Shown piece after piece: positions 1 to 9,432 of a DNA stretch of 64,000 nt. The notes below the pieces were generated by a model. The model was not told the origin of the DNA and did no database searches. It saw only the letters and a list, made by a program, of their open reading frames with translations. This DNA comes from an uncultured Bacteroidia bacterium. GTDB lineage: Bacteria; Bacteroidota; Bacteroidia; Bacteroidales; UBA932. The stretch covers positions 1 through 64,000 of the forward strand of contig CADCJX010000002.1 of NCBI GenBank assembly GCA_902801885.1, in the 5' to 3' direction. The stretch's first letter is position 1. Each line of letters starts with the position of its first letter. A program made the translations under genes and the position numbers.

Positions 1-1
1 T

Positions 2-793
2 CTCTTCAAGAAATACCTTCTTGTGGGTGGTCTGCCCGATGCCGTGAATGAGTACCTGAGTTCCAGGAACATCGTGGCTGTCCGTGACATCCATGAGGCA
101 ATCCATACTCTTTACTGGATTGATGCCTCCCAGTACGATGAAGAGCACAAACTCAAGATTACGAGGATCTACAATATGATTCCTTCCTTGATGGGCAATA
201 AGAAGAAACGTGTGGTGTATCGTGACATTGAGGAAAAGAAGAGCAAGCGGAATGAGGATTATCAAGATGAGTTTGATTATATCGCCGGGGCGGGAATTGC
301 CATCGAAGTAAAAGCGGTCTCCTCACCTGTCTTCCCGCTTAAGGAGTCCGAGAGCAAGAACCTGCTGAAGTTCTACATGAACGACGTCGGACTTCTTACC
401 AATGAGTTGTATAAGTACAACATCGACGCAGTCATGAACGACCGCCTGAGTGTGAATCTGGGAAGCGTCTATGAAAGCGTTGTCGCCTCCGAACTGCGGG
501 CTCACTGTTCAGGACCGCTCTTCTACTACGACAACAAGGCCCATGGCGAAGTGGAATTTCTTCTGGATGACTACGACCATGCCGCCATCCTGCCGGTGGA
601 AGTGAAATCAGGGAAAGACTATACAATCCATCGGGCGCTCAATGCTTTCCTTGCCAATCCGGACTACCACGTCCATGACGCTTACGTCCTGTCCAATGAA
701 CGGATCATAAAAAAGGACGGGTTCATCACCTATCTTCCCATTTTTTTTGCTCCCTTTATTCGGAGCAATCATCCTGACGTTGTGACGCTCTAA
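2..793 (+). CDS. AAA-type ATPase, C-terminal DUF4143 part (5' cut by window edge)
   Basis: The reading frame is open from base 2, so the gene begins outside the window and only its last 263 codons are seen. The start of the visible part, YLLVGGLPDAVNEYL, is typical of the region after the ATPase domain in the common AAA + DUF4143 proteins of Bacteroidales. The C-terminal half carries EVEFLL and, after a loop, LPVEVKSGK, a pattern resembling a PD-(D/E)xK nuclease fold. The cellular role of the family is poorly known; many members are variable accessory genes. The Walker motifs would lie upstream and cannot be checked here. An internal GTG at 23 is not a credible start because the family homology continues in front of it. 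Confidence 0.85.
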   Translation, partial: LFKKYLLVGGLPDAVNEYLSSRNIVAVRDIHEAIHTLYWIDASQYDEEHKLKITRIYNMIPSLMGNKKKRVVYRDIEEKKSKRNEDYQDEFDYIAGAGIAIEVKAVSSPVFPLKESESKNLLKFYMNDVGLLTNELYKYNIDAVMNDRLSVNLGSVYESVVASELRAHCSGPLFYYDNKAHGEVEFLLDDYDHAAILPVEVKSGKDYTIHRALNAFLANPDYHVHDAYVLSNERIIKKDGFITYLPIFFAPFIRSNHPDVVTL

Positions 794-932
794 TATAGCT
801 TGCTTTTCAGCTTGGAAATTATGTAATACGCCAATATTCAGCACACAGAACCACCAATCCGGTATCACTTAAAAACGATAATCTTTATTGCCGATAATGA
901 ATCCGGCATATATTTCGTAAATTGCGGGAAAT

Positions 933-1241
933 ATGACTGATATGGAAAGAACTCCTTACGATGTGACGCTCCTGGACGATAACACAGAAGGCGGGATCAG
1001 GAAGACCTACTTCAGAACCTGCCCTGTTGTTTGCTCGGAAGCGATATACATAGAGACCGAAGGCGACATGATCCGTAAGGTCCAGTACACTAAGGGTTGC
1101 AACGGAAACACTCAGGGAGTGGCCGCCCTATGTGTCGGACGAAGCGTCAAGGAGGTGATCGGTCTTCTGGAAGGCATTGACTGCAAGGCCCGCGGGACAA
1201 GCTGTCCTGACCAGCTGGCCAGGGCACTCAAACAGCTCTGA
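933..1241 (+). CDS. TSCPD domain protein (TIGR03905-like)
   Basis: A 102-residue protein ending in GTSCPDQLARALKQL, the signature that names the TSCPD family. Other family marks are the VCSEAIYIE segment and KGCNGNTQGVAALCVG with its conserved cysteine and glycines. Family members are small standalone proteins of unknown function; the same domain also occurs at the C-terminus of some vitamin-B12-dependent ribonucleotide reductases, where its cysteines suggest metal binding or redox activity. The ATG at 933 is used; a second ATG at 942 would also fit. It lies alone between the DUF4143 gene and the convergent end of the long minus-strand operon. Confidence 0.85.
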   Translation: MTDMERTPYDVTLLDDNTEGGIRKTYFRTCPVVCSEAIYIETEGDMIRKVQYTKGCNGNTQGVAALCVGRSVKEVIGLLEGIDCKARGTSCPDQLARALKQL

Positions 1242-1255
1242 ATCGGTTGAGGGCG

Positions 1256-1813
1256 CTATTTCTCCTTCGGATGCAGTTTCCTGAAGATCTTGAGCGTGCT
1301 CAGCAAGCCTCCGAATTCACTCTTGGCGATGTGGGTGGCTCGGATTAAAGTATCGTTGTCAGGAATTGGAATGCTGAATTCCAGAATGCTGGAAGTGAGT
1401 AATTGTCTTCTTGTGACCTTGACGGTAGTGAGCTTGTCGTTGGGATACAATGCGGCAAAACAACCGGTGATCTCCATGGTTGCCTGTCTCGGTTCCTTGT
1501 AGAAAGCCTTGATTTCCTCCATCTTGGCGATAGCCTCTTCCAAAGTGCCTCCAAGAGGTATGAACAATTCATAGACTTGATCGAAATCAATCTGCACCAG
1601 ATCATTCCCGATTCCTAGGTTCCCAAGTGACAGATAGTACATCCTTGGGTCCTCGTCGTTCATGTAGAACACTTCCAGTCTTGAAGAGACCGTTTCTTCA
1701 ACTCCAGTCTCTGCTTCTGCTATTTCAATCCTCGGGCGGACAATTGAAGGGTTCTGAGCGAAAGAACAGACTGCCGCGCAAACTAATGCAATGGTTGTCA
1801 ATATCTTATTCAT
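1256..1813 (-). CDS. Small secreted protein of unknown function
   Basis: A 185-residue protein with a clear signal peptide: basic start MNKIL, hydrophobic core, and a likely signal peptidase I cleavage after CSFA before QNPSIV. The mature part has no motif I recognise; it is a mixed alpha/beta-looking sequence with no membrane segment and no cysteine cluster. It is the last gene of the minus-strand run that begins at mreB, with 9 bases between it and the carboxylesterase upstream. Periplasmic or surface location is inferred from the signal only. No function is proposed. Confidence 0.75.
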   Translation of the reverse strand: MNKILTTIALVCAAVCSFAQNPSIVRPRIEIAEAETGVEETVSSRLEVFYMNDEDPRMYYLSLGNLGIGNDLVQIDFDQVYELFIPLGGTLEEAIAKMEEIKAFYKEPRQATMEITGCFAALYPNDKLTTVKVTRRQLLTSSILEFSIPIPDNDTLIRATHIAKSEFGGLLSTLKIFRKLHPKEK

Positions 1814-1822
1814 GCCAAAAAA

Positions 1823-3244
1823 CTATATTGCTGAATCAAGGGTTCCCATTCCTGAGGCGACCTTGCCGTTCTCGTCAAGTTTGAAAATCATGAACTGCGG
1901 ATTCTCTTCAGTGCAGGGAGTCCAAGGGCCTGCCTTTTCTCCGTTTGGATTGCCGGATGCTGCAAAGTTGGTCCAGCAGGTAATCATTTGTTCAGCCAGG
2001 TCATAATCACCTTCGATGAAAGGTCTCCAGCAGAAGCGAAGTGACTTGAACATGTACCAGAGTTCAGACGAGTGGAAGGCTCCTTTGAGTACATCGGGAC
2101 GGCCGTCGGTAGGGAGCCTGCGGTCAAAACGGTAGGCAAAGGCTGTACCTCCAACCTTCTGCCTTTCTGCGCAGAAACGGTCGATCCCACTTGCGAGTGC
2201 ACCCATGTCGTCAAGCGTGCATCCTATCATGTAGGGGACGTCAGCAATCCGGCCTTCAAGAGCGGCTTGTGAGAAAGTCTCCGAAAGGGCATAGTTGTCA
2301 ATTATCGGAGCAGTCAATCCGATAGCAGGTTTTCCGGTCTCTGTCCTGAATTTCGAGGTCATGGTCAGAAGATCCTTGGCGGGTAAGGCCCTCATCTGCT
2401 CAAGCGTGCTGCAGCCGGCCCAATCCATCAATTCCTTGCCTGAAGCCTCTGCAACGGAGATAGGGGATCCTCCGAGAAGCTGGCTCTCCCTTATCCCTCC
2501 ACCGCTCTGGATAATCGCTCCTGCAATCAGATCCTTTGACAGGGGAGATGTCACAAGGGTCTGGACGCTCATGGCTCCGGCGCTCTGACCCATTATTGTG
2601 ATCCTGTCGGGATCTCCACCGAAGGCACTGATGTTCTCCTTTACCCATTTGAGTGCAGCGATCTGGTCAAGCATGCCGTAGTTGCCACTGACGCCATCAG
2701 GGCTCTCTGAGCTTAGTGCTGGATGAGCGAGGAAGCCAAGCAGCCCGAGACGGTAGTTGAAGGTCACGAGGATTCCTCCATGCGCGGCCCATTCTTCCCC
2801 GTCCATTTCAGGCTCGAAACCCCATCCTGCAACATAGCCGCCTCCATGGATCCACAGGGTTACAGGAAGCTTGGCTTCAGCCTTTCCAGCCGCAGGAGTC
2901 CAGATATTGAGGTACAGGCAGTCCTCACTGAACTCGGGATCACCGTCGAAGAAGAATTCGGGAGTGTAGCCACCGGGCGTGTGTGACATCTGCCAGGCGG
3001 GATGGCCCCAACTGTCGCAGACCTTGAGACCACTCCATGGCTTCACTGGCTGAGGGGCTTTCCAGCGTAGTTCCCCTACTGGAGGAGCAGCGTAAGGAAT
3101 GCCTTTGAAGACAGTCACTCCAGGTGTCTCAGTGGGCACGCCTTTGACAAGGCCTCCTTCTATTCTAAGAATTGGATCACCAGGCTTGCAGGAAGCGATG
3201 GCCGCGAAGGCCAGGATGGCGAAGAGCAACTTTTTCATATTCAT
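1823..3244 (-). CDS. Type-B carboxylesterase, putative lipoprotein
   Basis: A 473-residue alpha/beta hydrolase of the carboxylesterase/cholinesterase family. It shows the type-B N-terminal pattern FKGIPYAAPPVGELRW, the EDCLYLNIW motif (residues 107-115), the oxyanion segment HGGG (133-136) and the nucleophile elbow GQSAGA with Ser221. A histidine in the GAFHSSELWYMF segment fits the catalytic base. The N-terminus is a signal with a lipobox-like AIASC, so the enzyme is probably anchored in the envelope. It is slightly short for the family. It lies 6 bases downstream of the GH51 arabinofuranosidase, so removal of ester decorations from plant arabinose-containing glycans is a reasonable inference; the substrate is not shown by sequence. 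Confidence 0.9.
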   Translation of the reverse strand: MNMKKLLFAILAFAAIASCKPGDPILRIEGGLVKGVPTETPGVTVFKGIPYAAPPVGELRWKAPQPVKPWSGLKVCDSWGHPAWQMSHTPGGYTPEFFFDGDPEFSEDCLYLNIWTPAAGKAEAKLPVTLWIHGGGYVAGWGFEPEMDGEEWAAHGGILVTFNYRLGLLGFLAHPALSSESPDGVSGNYGMLDQIAALKWVKENISAFGGDPDRITIMGQSAGAMSVQTLVTSPLSKDLIAGAIIQSGGGIRESQLLGGSPISVAEASGKELMDWAGCSTLEQMRALPAKDLLTMTSKFRTETGKPAIGLTAPIIDNYALSETFSQAALEGRIADVPYMIGCTLDDMGALASGIDRFCAERQKVGGTAFAYRFDRRLPTDGRPDVLKGAFHSSELWYMFKSLRFCWRPFIEGDYDLAEQMITCWTNFAASGNPNGEKAGPWTPCTEENPQFMIFKLDENGKVASGMGTLDSAI

Positions 3245-3250
3245 CTGTTT

Positions 3251-4792
3251 TTATTTCACGTTGAGGACAACCACCGAAGCAGGAGGAAGGGTGACCTTCA
3301 GGGTACGTCCTGCAGTCTTGAAATCCTTGAAAGCTGCGGGTTCCACATTAGTCTTGCCGCCGAAATCATTATAGGACTTGACTGCTTCCAGTCCCTTGCC
3401 TTTTCCACGAAGGATCTCTCCTGTCACATTTGAAGGCTTAAGGCTGTCGAACTCAAGCTCGACTGTCTTGGTCTCCGTGATGGAAGGATTGGAAAGCGAG
3501 ATGTGCACGGCGTCTGACTTCGAGGCACTAACGCTCAGTTGTGAGAAGATCCTTCCTGCCTTGGACACCTTTTCTCCAGCGGAGAAAGCCACCGGGACAG
3601 CGGTTGCATCATGGTGGACATTGTACATCCTGAACACGTGGTAAGTCGGTGTGAGTACGATTTCGGAGCCCTTGGTCAGGATCATGGCTTGGAGGACGTT
3701 GACCATCTGGGCGATGTTAGCCATCTTCAAGCGTGCAGTATGCTTGTTGAATATGTCTAGAGACATGGCTGCGACCATGGCGTCACGCATGCTGTTCTGC
3801 TGGTAGAGGTGTCCGGGATTGGTTCCTGGTTCGACATCGAACCATGTGCCCCATTCGTCGAGCAGCAGATCGATCCTGTGGCGTGGATCGTACAGGTCCA
3901 TGATTGCCTCGTGGTTCTTGAGGACCTCGTCGATCTCCACAGCCTTCGCAAGGATGTCATAATACTCGTCTTCGTCAAAGTCGGTGGCCGAACCCTTGTG
4001 GCCCCAGTTCATTACCGTGTAGTAGTGCAGGGACAGGCCGGAGATGTTGCTCCTGACATTGTTCATGAGCACCTTCGTCCAGTTGTAGTCATAGTCTGAT
4101 GCGCCGCTTGCAACCTTGTAGAGCCGGTTACCGTCGTAATTGCGGCAGTAGGTGGCGTACCTCTTGTACTGGTCGGAATAGAACTCCGGAGTCATGTTAC
4201 CGCCGCAGCCCCAGCTTTCATTGCCGACTCCGAGGTACTTGATCTTCCAAGGTTCCTTCCTGCCGTTGGCGGCCCGCAGTTCAGCCATGGTGCCGCCTTT
4301 TGCTGTCATATATTCAACCCATTTTGCAAGCTCTTCAACAGTACCTGAGCCTACGTTGCCGGAGATGTAGGGTTCGATGCCCAGCATTTCGCAGAAGTTC
4401 AGGAATTCATGGGTGCCGAAGGAGTTGTCCTCTACGGTTCCTCCCCAGTTGGAGTTAATCATCTTGGGCCTCTGGGAGACGGGTCCTATTCCGTCCCTCC
4501 AGTGATATTCATCGGCAAAGCAACCTCCTGGCCAGCGGAGTACCGGCACCTTCAGTTCGCGGATGGCCTCGACAAGATCCTTCCTGTAACCGTCTACGTT
4601 GGGGATAGGGGAATCCTTGCCGACCCAGATGCCATCGTAGATACATCTTCCCAGATGTTCGGCAAACTGGCCGTAAATCTCCTTGGGAATCACGGGCTGG
4701 TCGGGAGCGTCTTCATGGACGGCGACCTTGACTTGTGCGAAAGAGACTACGCAGGCAAGGGTCGCAAGCAATGTGGTCAGAGTTCTTTTCAT
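3251..4792 (-). CDS. GH51 alpha-L-arabinofuranosidase, secreted
   Basis: A 513-residue glycoside hydrolase of family 51, removing alpha-L-arabinofuranosyl groups from arabinan or arabinoxylan. Family features are [17 protein letters not shown] near the N-terminus, the [14 protein letters not shown] segment, the acid/base glutamate in [11 protein letters not shown] (Glu192) and the nucleophile in LLLDEWGTW (Glu313). A C-terminal beta-sandwich domain follows the barrel. The first 19 or 20 residues form a signal peptide, so it acts in the periplasm or outside. It starts 16 bases after the end of rodA on the same strand and precedes an esterase. This arrangement suggests co-transcription with the cell-shape operon, or a promoter within rodA. 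Confidence 0.95.
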   Translation of the reverse strand: MKRTLTTLLATLACVVSFAQVKVAVHEDAPDQPVIPKEIYGQFAEHLGRCIYDGIWVGKDSPIPNVDGYRKDLVEAIRELKVPVLRWPGGCFADEYHWRDGIGPVSQRPKMINSNWGGTVEDNSFGTHEFLNFCEMLGIEPYISGNVGSGTVEELAKWVEYMTAKGGTMAELRAANGRKEPWKIKYLGVGNESWGCGGNMTPEFYSDQYKRYATYCRNYDGNRLYKVASGASDYDYNWTKVLMNNVRSNISGLSLHYYTVMNWGHKGSATDFDEDEYYDILAKAVEIDEVLKNHEAIMDLYDPRHRIDLLLDEWGTWFDVEPGTNPGHLYQQNSMRDAMVAAMSLDIFNKHTARLKMANIAQMVNVLQAMILTKGSEIVLTPTYHVFRMYNVHHDATAVPVAFSAGEKVSKAGRIFSQLSVSASKSDAVHISLSNPSITETKTVELEFDSLKPSNVTGEILRGKGKGLEAVKSYNDFGGKTNVEPAAFKDFKTAGRTLKVTLPPASVVVLNVK

Positions 4793-4808
4793 GACAGTAT
4801 TGGTTGTT

Positions 4809-6257
4809 TTAGTAGTATTTTTTCTCCTGCCTGTAGAGGGCTATGAAGATGAAAATCAGTACAGTGAATGCCCAGAGGGACGAGCCGCCGTAACTAAGCA
4901 GCGGCAGCGGGATGCCGATAACGGGCATGAGTCCGATCGTCATGCCGATGTTGATGAAAAGGTGCATGAATATGCACGAGGCGACACAGTAGCCGTAGAT
5001 CCTGGTAAAAGCCTCCCTGCTCTTCTCTGCGTCGACGATTATCCTCCAGATCAGGAAGACGTACAGGAGGATCACTACCAGGCAACCTATGAAGCCCCAT
5101 TCCTCTCCAACGGTGCAGAAGATGAAGTCAGTACTCTGCTCCGGAACGAAACCGAAGGTCGTCTGTGTTCCGTTCAGGAAACCTTTGCCGCTGAAACCGC
5201 CGGAACCGATCGCAATCATGCTCTGGTTGACATTGTAGCCGACGCCCGTAGGATCCTCTTTCATCCCCAGAAGGACTTCTATTCTTTTGCGCTGGTGGTC
5301 CTGGAGGATGTTGTTGAATATGAAGTCGGTAGAGAAGATAAGGGCGATCCCGGCAACCAGCCCGAGGGTAGCGAGGGAGATGTGCCGCTTTCGTTCCTTG
5401 TATCCGCGGAAGAGAAGATACGGAACGGCGCAGATGCAGATTCCGATAAGGATGTACACCGGTTTTATCTTGCCGAAGAAACTCTCGGGATCGACTGTCT
5501 TGCCAAGGATCCATGGGAGCAGGCAGAACAGGAGGAATACCCCAAGGTTGATCCAGAACAGGCTTCCTATTTTCCCGGAACTGATGGCAGAGGCTACGAT
5601 AAGAATCCCGATCAGCACGAGCAATGACACGTATGGTGATGCCGTGAGGGTCAGGATGAACAAGAGGATGGCCATGACTATGCTGAATATCCACCATCCT
5701 GAAAATCCTTCACGGTACATTACGAATATGAAACCTACATAAACCAGGGCCGATCCGGTCTCGCTTTCGGCCAGGATCACGAGCATCGGGATTCCGATGA
5801 TTATCGCAGCCATCAGGAAATCCTTCAGCCTGGTAATCTTGAAGTTGGTCTGGCTCATTAGAGTAGCCAGCAGCAAGGACGTGGTTATCTTGGAAATCTC
5901 CGCCGGCTGGAATTTCACGGGTCCGAATTCGAACCAGGAATGCGATCCCTTTACGTCTTTCGAAACGAAAATCACCACTACGAGCAGCACCAGCACGAAC
6001 AAGTACATTGGCAGCGATGCACTTTCCCAGAATTGTGGATTAACCAGGAACAGTATCACTGCGGCCAGGACCAGGGCCGTCAGGATCCAGACGAACTGCT
6101 TCCCGCAGCGGAAATTGAAATCGAAGATGCTGGCAGGGCCTTCGGAATGGATGGAGGCGTAGATGTTGATCCAGCCGATGAGGATCAGAAGCAGGTAAGA
6201 GATTACCAGCTTCCAGTCGATCGACTGTTTTACGCCTCTGTCTGAAAAATTGCCCAT
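4809..6257 (-). CDS. rodA: Peptidoglycan glycosyltransferase RodA
   Basis: A 482-residue SEDS-family protein that polymerises peptidoglycan from lipid II during lateral growth, working with PBP2. About ten hydrophobic segments are visible. The conserved loops include [33 protein letters not shown] followed by GEEWGFIG, and the C-terminal [20 protein letters not shown], all typical of RodA/FtsW/SpoVE. It is longer than the enterobacterial protein because of extra hydrophobic sequence in the middle, as is common in Bacteroidota. It begins 4 bases after the mrdA stop codon, and its place after mreB-mreC-mreD-mrdA makes it RodA rather than FtsW. Confidence 0.96.
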   Translation of the reverse strand: MGNFSDRGVKQSIDWKLVISYLLLILIGWINIYASIHSEGPASIFDFNFRCGKQFVWILTALVLAAVILFLVNPQFWESASLPMYLFVLVLLVVVIFVSKDVKGSHSWFEFGPVKFQPAEISKITTSLLLATLMSQTNFKITRLKDFLMAAIIIGIPMLVILAESETGSALVYVGFIFVMYREGFSGWWIFSIVMAILLFILTLTASPYVSLLVLIGILIVASAISSGKIGSLFWINLGVFLLFCLLPWILGKTVDPESFFGKIKPVYILIGICICAVPYLLFRGYKERKRHISLATLGLVAGIALIFSTDFIFNNILQDHQRKRIEVLLGMKEDPTGVGYNVNQSMIAIGSGGFSGKGFLNGTQTTFGFVPEQSTDFIFCTVGEEWGFIGCLVVILLYVFLIWRIIVDAEKSREAFTRIYGYCVASCIFMHLFINIGMTIGLMPVIGIPLPLLSYGGSSLWAFTVLIFIFIALYRQEKKYY

Positions 6258-6261
6258 AGCC

Positions 6262-8109
6262 TTATTTGTAAGCTTTCACCCTCGACATGAGGTTCCCTTC
6301 CATAACCCTCTTTTCCAAGTCAGGCCGTCCTGTCTCACCGTTGAGGTATTTCTCGATGAGGAGCGAAGCGATAGGGGCAGCCCATGTTGCTCCGAAACCG
6401 GCATTCTCAACGTAAGCTGCTACCGCTATCTTCGGATCGTCCATCGGGGCGAAGCAGATGAACACGGAATTATCAGCTCCGCGCGGGTTCTGGGCTGTAC
6501 CGGTCTTTCCGCAGATATCAAGCCCCTTGACTTCGGCTATCGCTGCTGTACATCCGGTTCCGGGACCGTTGTTGACAGCCCTCCACATACCGCGGATCAC
6601 TTTCTTGAAGTTTGTGGTGTCGACCATCGTGTACTGCTTGTCATAGTACTTCTGCTCGATCTCGACCCCCTCGGAAGCCTTCACGATGTGAGGTATTCTG
6701 TACCATCCACGGTTCGCCACCGTAGCTGCAAGGTTGGCGATCTGCAGGGGAGTGACTCCAACCTCTCCCTGGCCGATGGAAATCGAGATGATGGTTGTGA
6801 ACTTCCATCCCCCTTTTCCATAGCGTTTGTTGTAGAGGTTGGAAGTGGGCAGCGTCCCTCCAAGTTCAGCCGGGAAGTCGCTCCCTAGTTTCCGCCCGAA
6901 GCCGAAGCTCTGGACATAGTCATGCCACTTGTCGAGTGACTCGTCTATGTTCTTGTATTTCTTGTTCTCGAGGATGTTCTTGAGCACGTAGCAGAAGAAG
7001 CCGTTGCAGGACATCATGATAGCCTCTTCGAGATTGAGAGGTGAGCGATGTGAGTGGCAGCCGAGCTTGTGGCTGCCGAAATGGTAGCCCTGGTAGCAGG
7101 GATATACCATATCCATGTTGAGCGTTCCTTCCTGGAGACCGATCAGGCCGTTGACAAGCTTGAAGACTGATCCTGGAGGATATGGGGCCTGCACAGCCCT
7201 GTTGAACATCGGCTTGTGCGGATCCTTGATAATCTCGTTATAGTGCTGGCTTATGTCCGCCAGCATGCTGACATCGACTCCCGGGCTTGAGACGAGGGAC
7301 AGGATCTCCCCGGTCTTAGGTTCGATGGCCACCAGACTGCCGACCTTGTTCTGCATCAGCTGCTGGCCGTATTGTTGAAGGTCGGCATCTATGGTTGTGA
7401 CGATGTCGTGACCTGGCACGGCCTCCTTGTCCATCTCTCCATCCTTGTAGCGCTGCTCGATCTGGTTGCGGGAATTGCGAAGGTAGATGTGATACCCCTT
7501 TTCTCCGCGCAGTTCTTTCTCCCTGGCAGCCTCGATGCCTGTCTTTCCTGCATAGTCTCCCGGCCGGTATTCGCCAGGATGTGCTTCAATGTATTTCTGG
7601 TCGACTTCCGAGACATATCCCAGAAGGTTGCCTCCTGCATTGACCGGGTAGTCCCTGATGCTCCTGACCTGTCCCCTGAATCCTGGGAAATTGTACTGGA
7701 GCTCAGCGAACTTCATGTAGGTCTCAGGTTTTATCTGCTTGAGCATCACCATGCTCTGGTAGCCGATCTTCTTCTTGTTCTTTTCGTAATCGGCCATCTT
7801 TTCACGGATGAAGTCCGGGGCTACGTCAAGCGTGGATGCCAGAAGAAGGGTGTCGAAAGGAGTCACCTCCCTGGGCGTAACCAGGATGTCGTAGGTCACC
7901 TTGTTGCTTACGATGATCTTCCCGTTGCGGTCATAGATGATTCCCCGGGTCGGGTAGATGATGTCGTAGACCATAGAGTTGTTCGACGCATTGATCTTGT
8001 ACTTGTCATCTATGATCTGGATGTAGAACAGTTTACAGAGGATGATGACGGCGACCGCCACCAGCCCGATCAGCAGAATCCTGCTCCTGTTGTTACCTTC
8101 TGTCGTCAT
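6262..8109 (-). CDS. mrdA: Penicillin-binding protein 2, elongation transpeptidase
   Basis: A 615-residue class B penicillin-binding protein that crosslinks new peptidoglycan during elongation. Residues 10-30 form the single membrane anchor. The dimerisation domain follows (TRGIIYDRNGK, residues 54-64), then the transpeptidase domain with SxxK at Ser314-Lys317 (PPGSVFK), SxN at 367-369 (SCN) and KTG at 535-537. All three active-site motifs are intact. The coding region overlaps the end of mreD by 17 bases and is followed directly by rodA, its polymerase partner, so the two should be made together. Confidence 0.96.
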   Translation of the reverse strand: MTTEGNNRSRILLIGLVAVAVIILCKLFYIQIIDDKYKINASNNSMVYDIIYPTRGIIYDRNGKIIVSNKVTYDILVTPREVTPFDTLLLASTLDVAPDFIREKMADYEKNKKKIGYQSMVMLKQIKPETYMKFAELQYNFPGFRGQVRSIRDYPVNAGGNLLGYVSEVDQKYIEAHPGEYRPGDYAGKTGIEAAREKELRGEKGYHIYLRNSRNQIEQRYKDGEMDKEAVPGHDIVTTIDADLQQYGQQLMQNKVGSLVAIEPKTGEILSLVSSPGVDVSMLADISQHYNEIIKDPHKPMFNRAVQAPYPPGSVFKLVNGLIGLQEGTLNMDMVYPCYQGYHFGSHKLGCHSHRSPLNLEEAIMMSCNGFFCYVLKNILENKKYKNIDESLDKWHDYVQSFGFGRKLGSDFPAELGGTLPTSNLYNKRYGKGGWKFTTIISISIGQGEVGVTPLQIANLAATVANRGWYRIPHIVKASEGVEIEQKYYDKQYTMVDTTNFKKVIRGMWRAVNNGPGTGCTAAIAEVKGLDICGKTGTAQNPRGADNSVFICFAPMDDPKIAVAAYVENAGFGATWAAPIASLLIEKYLNGETGRPDLEKRVMEGNLMSRVKAYK

Positions 8110-8602
8110 AGCTCAGCAGGTTCACCAGGATGATGGACACTAGGTAGCTTGCCAGGAGGGACAGACCGAATTTGGTGCCGAGGAACCATAGAGGCCTGGT
8201 TCCGGCACTGTCGGCCAGTATGTAGATTATCAAGAAGATTGCAGTGACCAGGATGATGGCGAAGGATACTCTTGCAAATCCGTATTTCTTGATCGTCAGG
8301 TTCTCCTTTTGTTCGAAGGGCTCGACTCCGAATATGGTCCCGATCAGGGTTTTCCTCAGGAAGGCAACCGGTACCAGCGACAGAGCATTTATTCCCAGGG
8401 CGCCTTCTGCGAACAAGTCGACTGCAAGTCCCGTGGCGAAGGCTATGATCATTGCCAGGAAGGTGTCGACCTTAGTCGGGATGCACAGCACCATGGCTGG
8501 CAGGATCGTCAGCATGGCAAAAGGTGTGAAATGGAAGTAGTTGCTGAGGATCATCTGTGCGATCACCATCAGGATGTAAGTGAAAGTGAAGGTCTTTCTC
8601 AT
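8093..8602 (-). CDS. mreD: Rod shape-determining membrane protein MreD
   Basis: A 169-residue, very hydrophobic protein with about five membrane segments and no catalytic motif. MreD proteins diverge quickly, so the call rests on size, topology and its exact position between mreC and mrdA. It overlaps mreC by four bases (ATGA) and mrdA by 17 bases, which suggests translational coupling. MreD is a core part of the elongasome in the inner membrane. Confidence 0.9.
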   Translation of the reverse strand: MRKTFTFTYILMVIAQMILSNYFHFTPFAMLTILPAMVLCIPTKVDTFLAMIIAFATGLAVDLFAEGALGINALSLVPVAFLRKTLIGTIFGVEPFEQKENLTIKKYGFARVSFAIILVTAIFLIIYILADSAGTRPLWFLGTKFGLSLLASYLVSIILVNLLSYDDRR

Positions 8603-9432
8603 TTCTTCACCTCCTTTTCACGGCTTTCGATCTCCGCGATTTCGGAGAGACGGGTGTTCTCGATGATCGTGACGTACTTGAGGGCGCTGTGATCCTGGAA
8701 CAACCTTACGCTGATTTCATTGGTTGCGCCGTTGATGACCTTGGCCTCTCCGGCTATACCCAAAGGGATGTCCGGAGGGAAGATGGCTGAATAGCCACTG
8801 GTGTAGACTGTGTCTCCTGGGTTGTACTTGAACTGCAGGGGAATCTCCTTGAGGACCGCCCCGTTGGTGCTGATTCCGTCCCATGCAAGGGGGCCAACTG
8901 CTCCGGATGTGTCCAGTCTTGCGCTGATGTTGAGTTCCTTGTTGAGGAATGAGATTGCGAATGAATAGTGCTTGCTGACGGCATCCACGATACCGATAAC
9001 GCCTTTCGACGAGATGATTCCGGAATTCTCCACTACACCATCCTCGCTTCCCTTGTCAAGGATGAGGTAGTTGTGCTGTGTGCTTGTGCCTGACTTTATG
9101 ATCGTGGCAGGGATGTAATTGAAACCATCTTTGCCCAGGACAGGCTTCATCGAAGAATCTGCCTTTATTGCGGCCTGTTCATAGCCCCTTACTATCTCCC
9201 GAAGCCTTTCATTGTCAAGGGCGAGTTCGTCATTCTGCTTCTTGAGAGAAAAATAATTGCCTATGGCCTGGGTGGTTCCCCAGGTCTTTGCCATGAATCC
9301 GTGGCTGATGCGTGCGAACCAGAGCCTCTGGAGCTGGTTGTTGTTGGAGAGCATGTGCAGCGACGCGATCTCCAGTAGGATGAAGAACGCGAGGTTGATG
9401 ATTTTGCTGACTACAGGTCTCTCCTTGGGCAT
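8599..9432 (-). CDS. mreC: Rod shape-determining protein MreC
   Basis: A periplasmic scaffold of the elongasome: a single N-terminal membrane segment (IINLAFFILLEIASLHML), a coiled-coil region around KKQNDELALDNERLREIV, and two beta-barrel domains containing NYLILDKGSEDGV and the GVIGIV segment typical of MreC. I use the ATG at 9432, which overlaps the mreB stop codon as TAATG and gives 277 residues. A longer frame from 9480 would run 49 bases into mreB and adds an unlikely acidic leader before the membrane anchor. The stop overlaps the start of mreD. Confidence 0.93.
   Translation of the reverse strand: MPKERPVVSKIINLAFFILLEIASLHMLSNNNQLQRLWFARISHGFMAKTWGTTQAIGNYFSLKKQNDELALDNERLREIVRGYEQAAIKADSSMKPVLGKDGFNYIPATIIKSGTSTQHNYLILDKGSEDGVVENSGIISSKGVIGIVDAVSKHYSFAISFLNKELNISARLDTSGAVGPLAWDGISTNGAVLKEIPLQFKYNPGDTVYTSGYSAIFPPDIPLGIAGEAKVINGATNEISVRLFQDHSALKYVTIIENTRLSEIAEIESREKEVKK

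Noticed and set aside
4683..5627. Long plus-strand open frame opposite rodA
   Set aside because: It lies wholly over rodA and the GH51 start, has low-complexity charged composition and no motif; a shadow of the real gene.
7372..8133. 253-codon plus-strand frame opposite mrdA
   Set aside because: Valine- and aspartate-rich shadow with no family features; mrdA is certain on the other strand.
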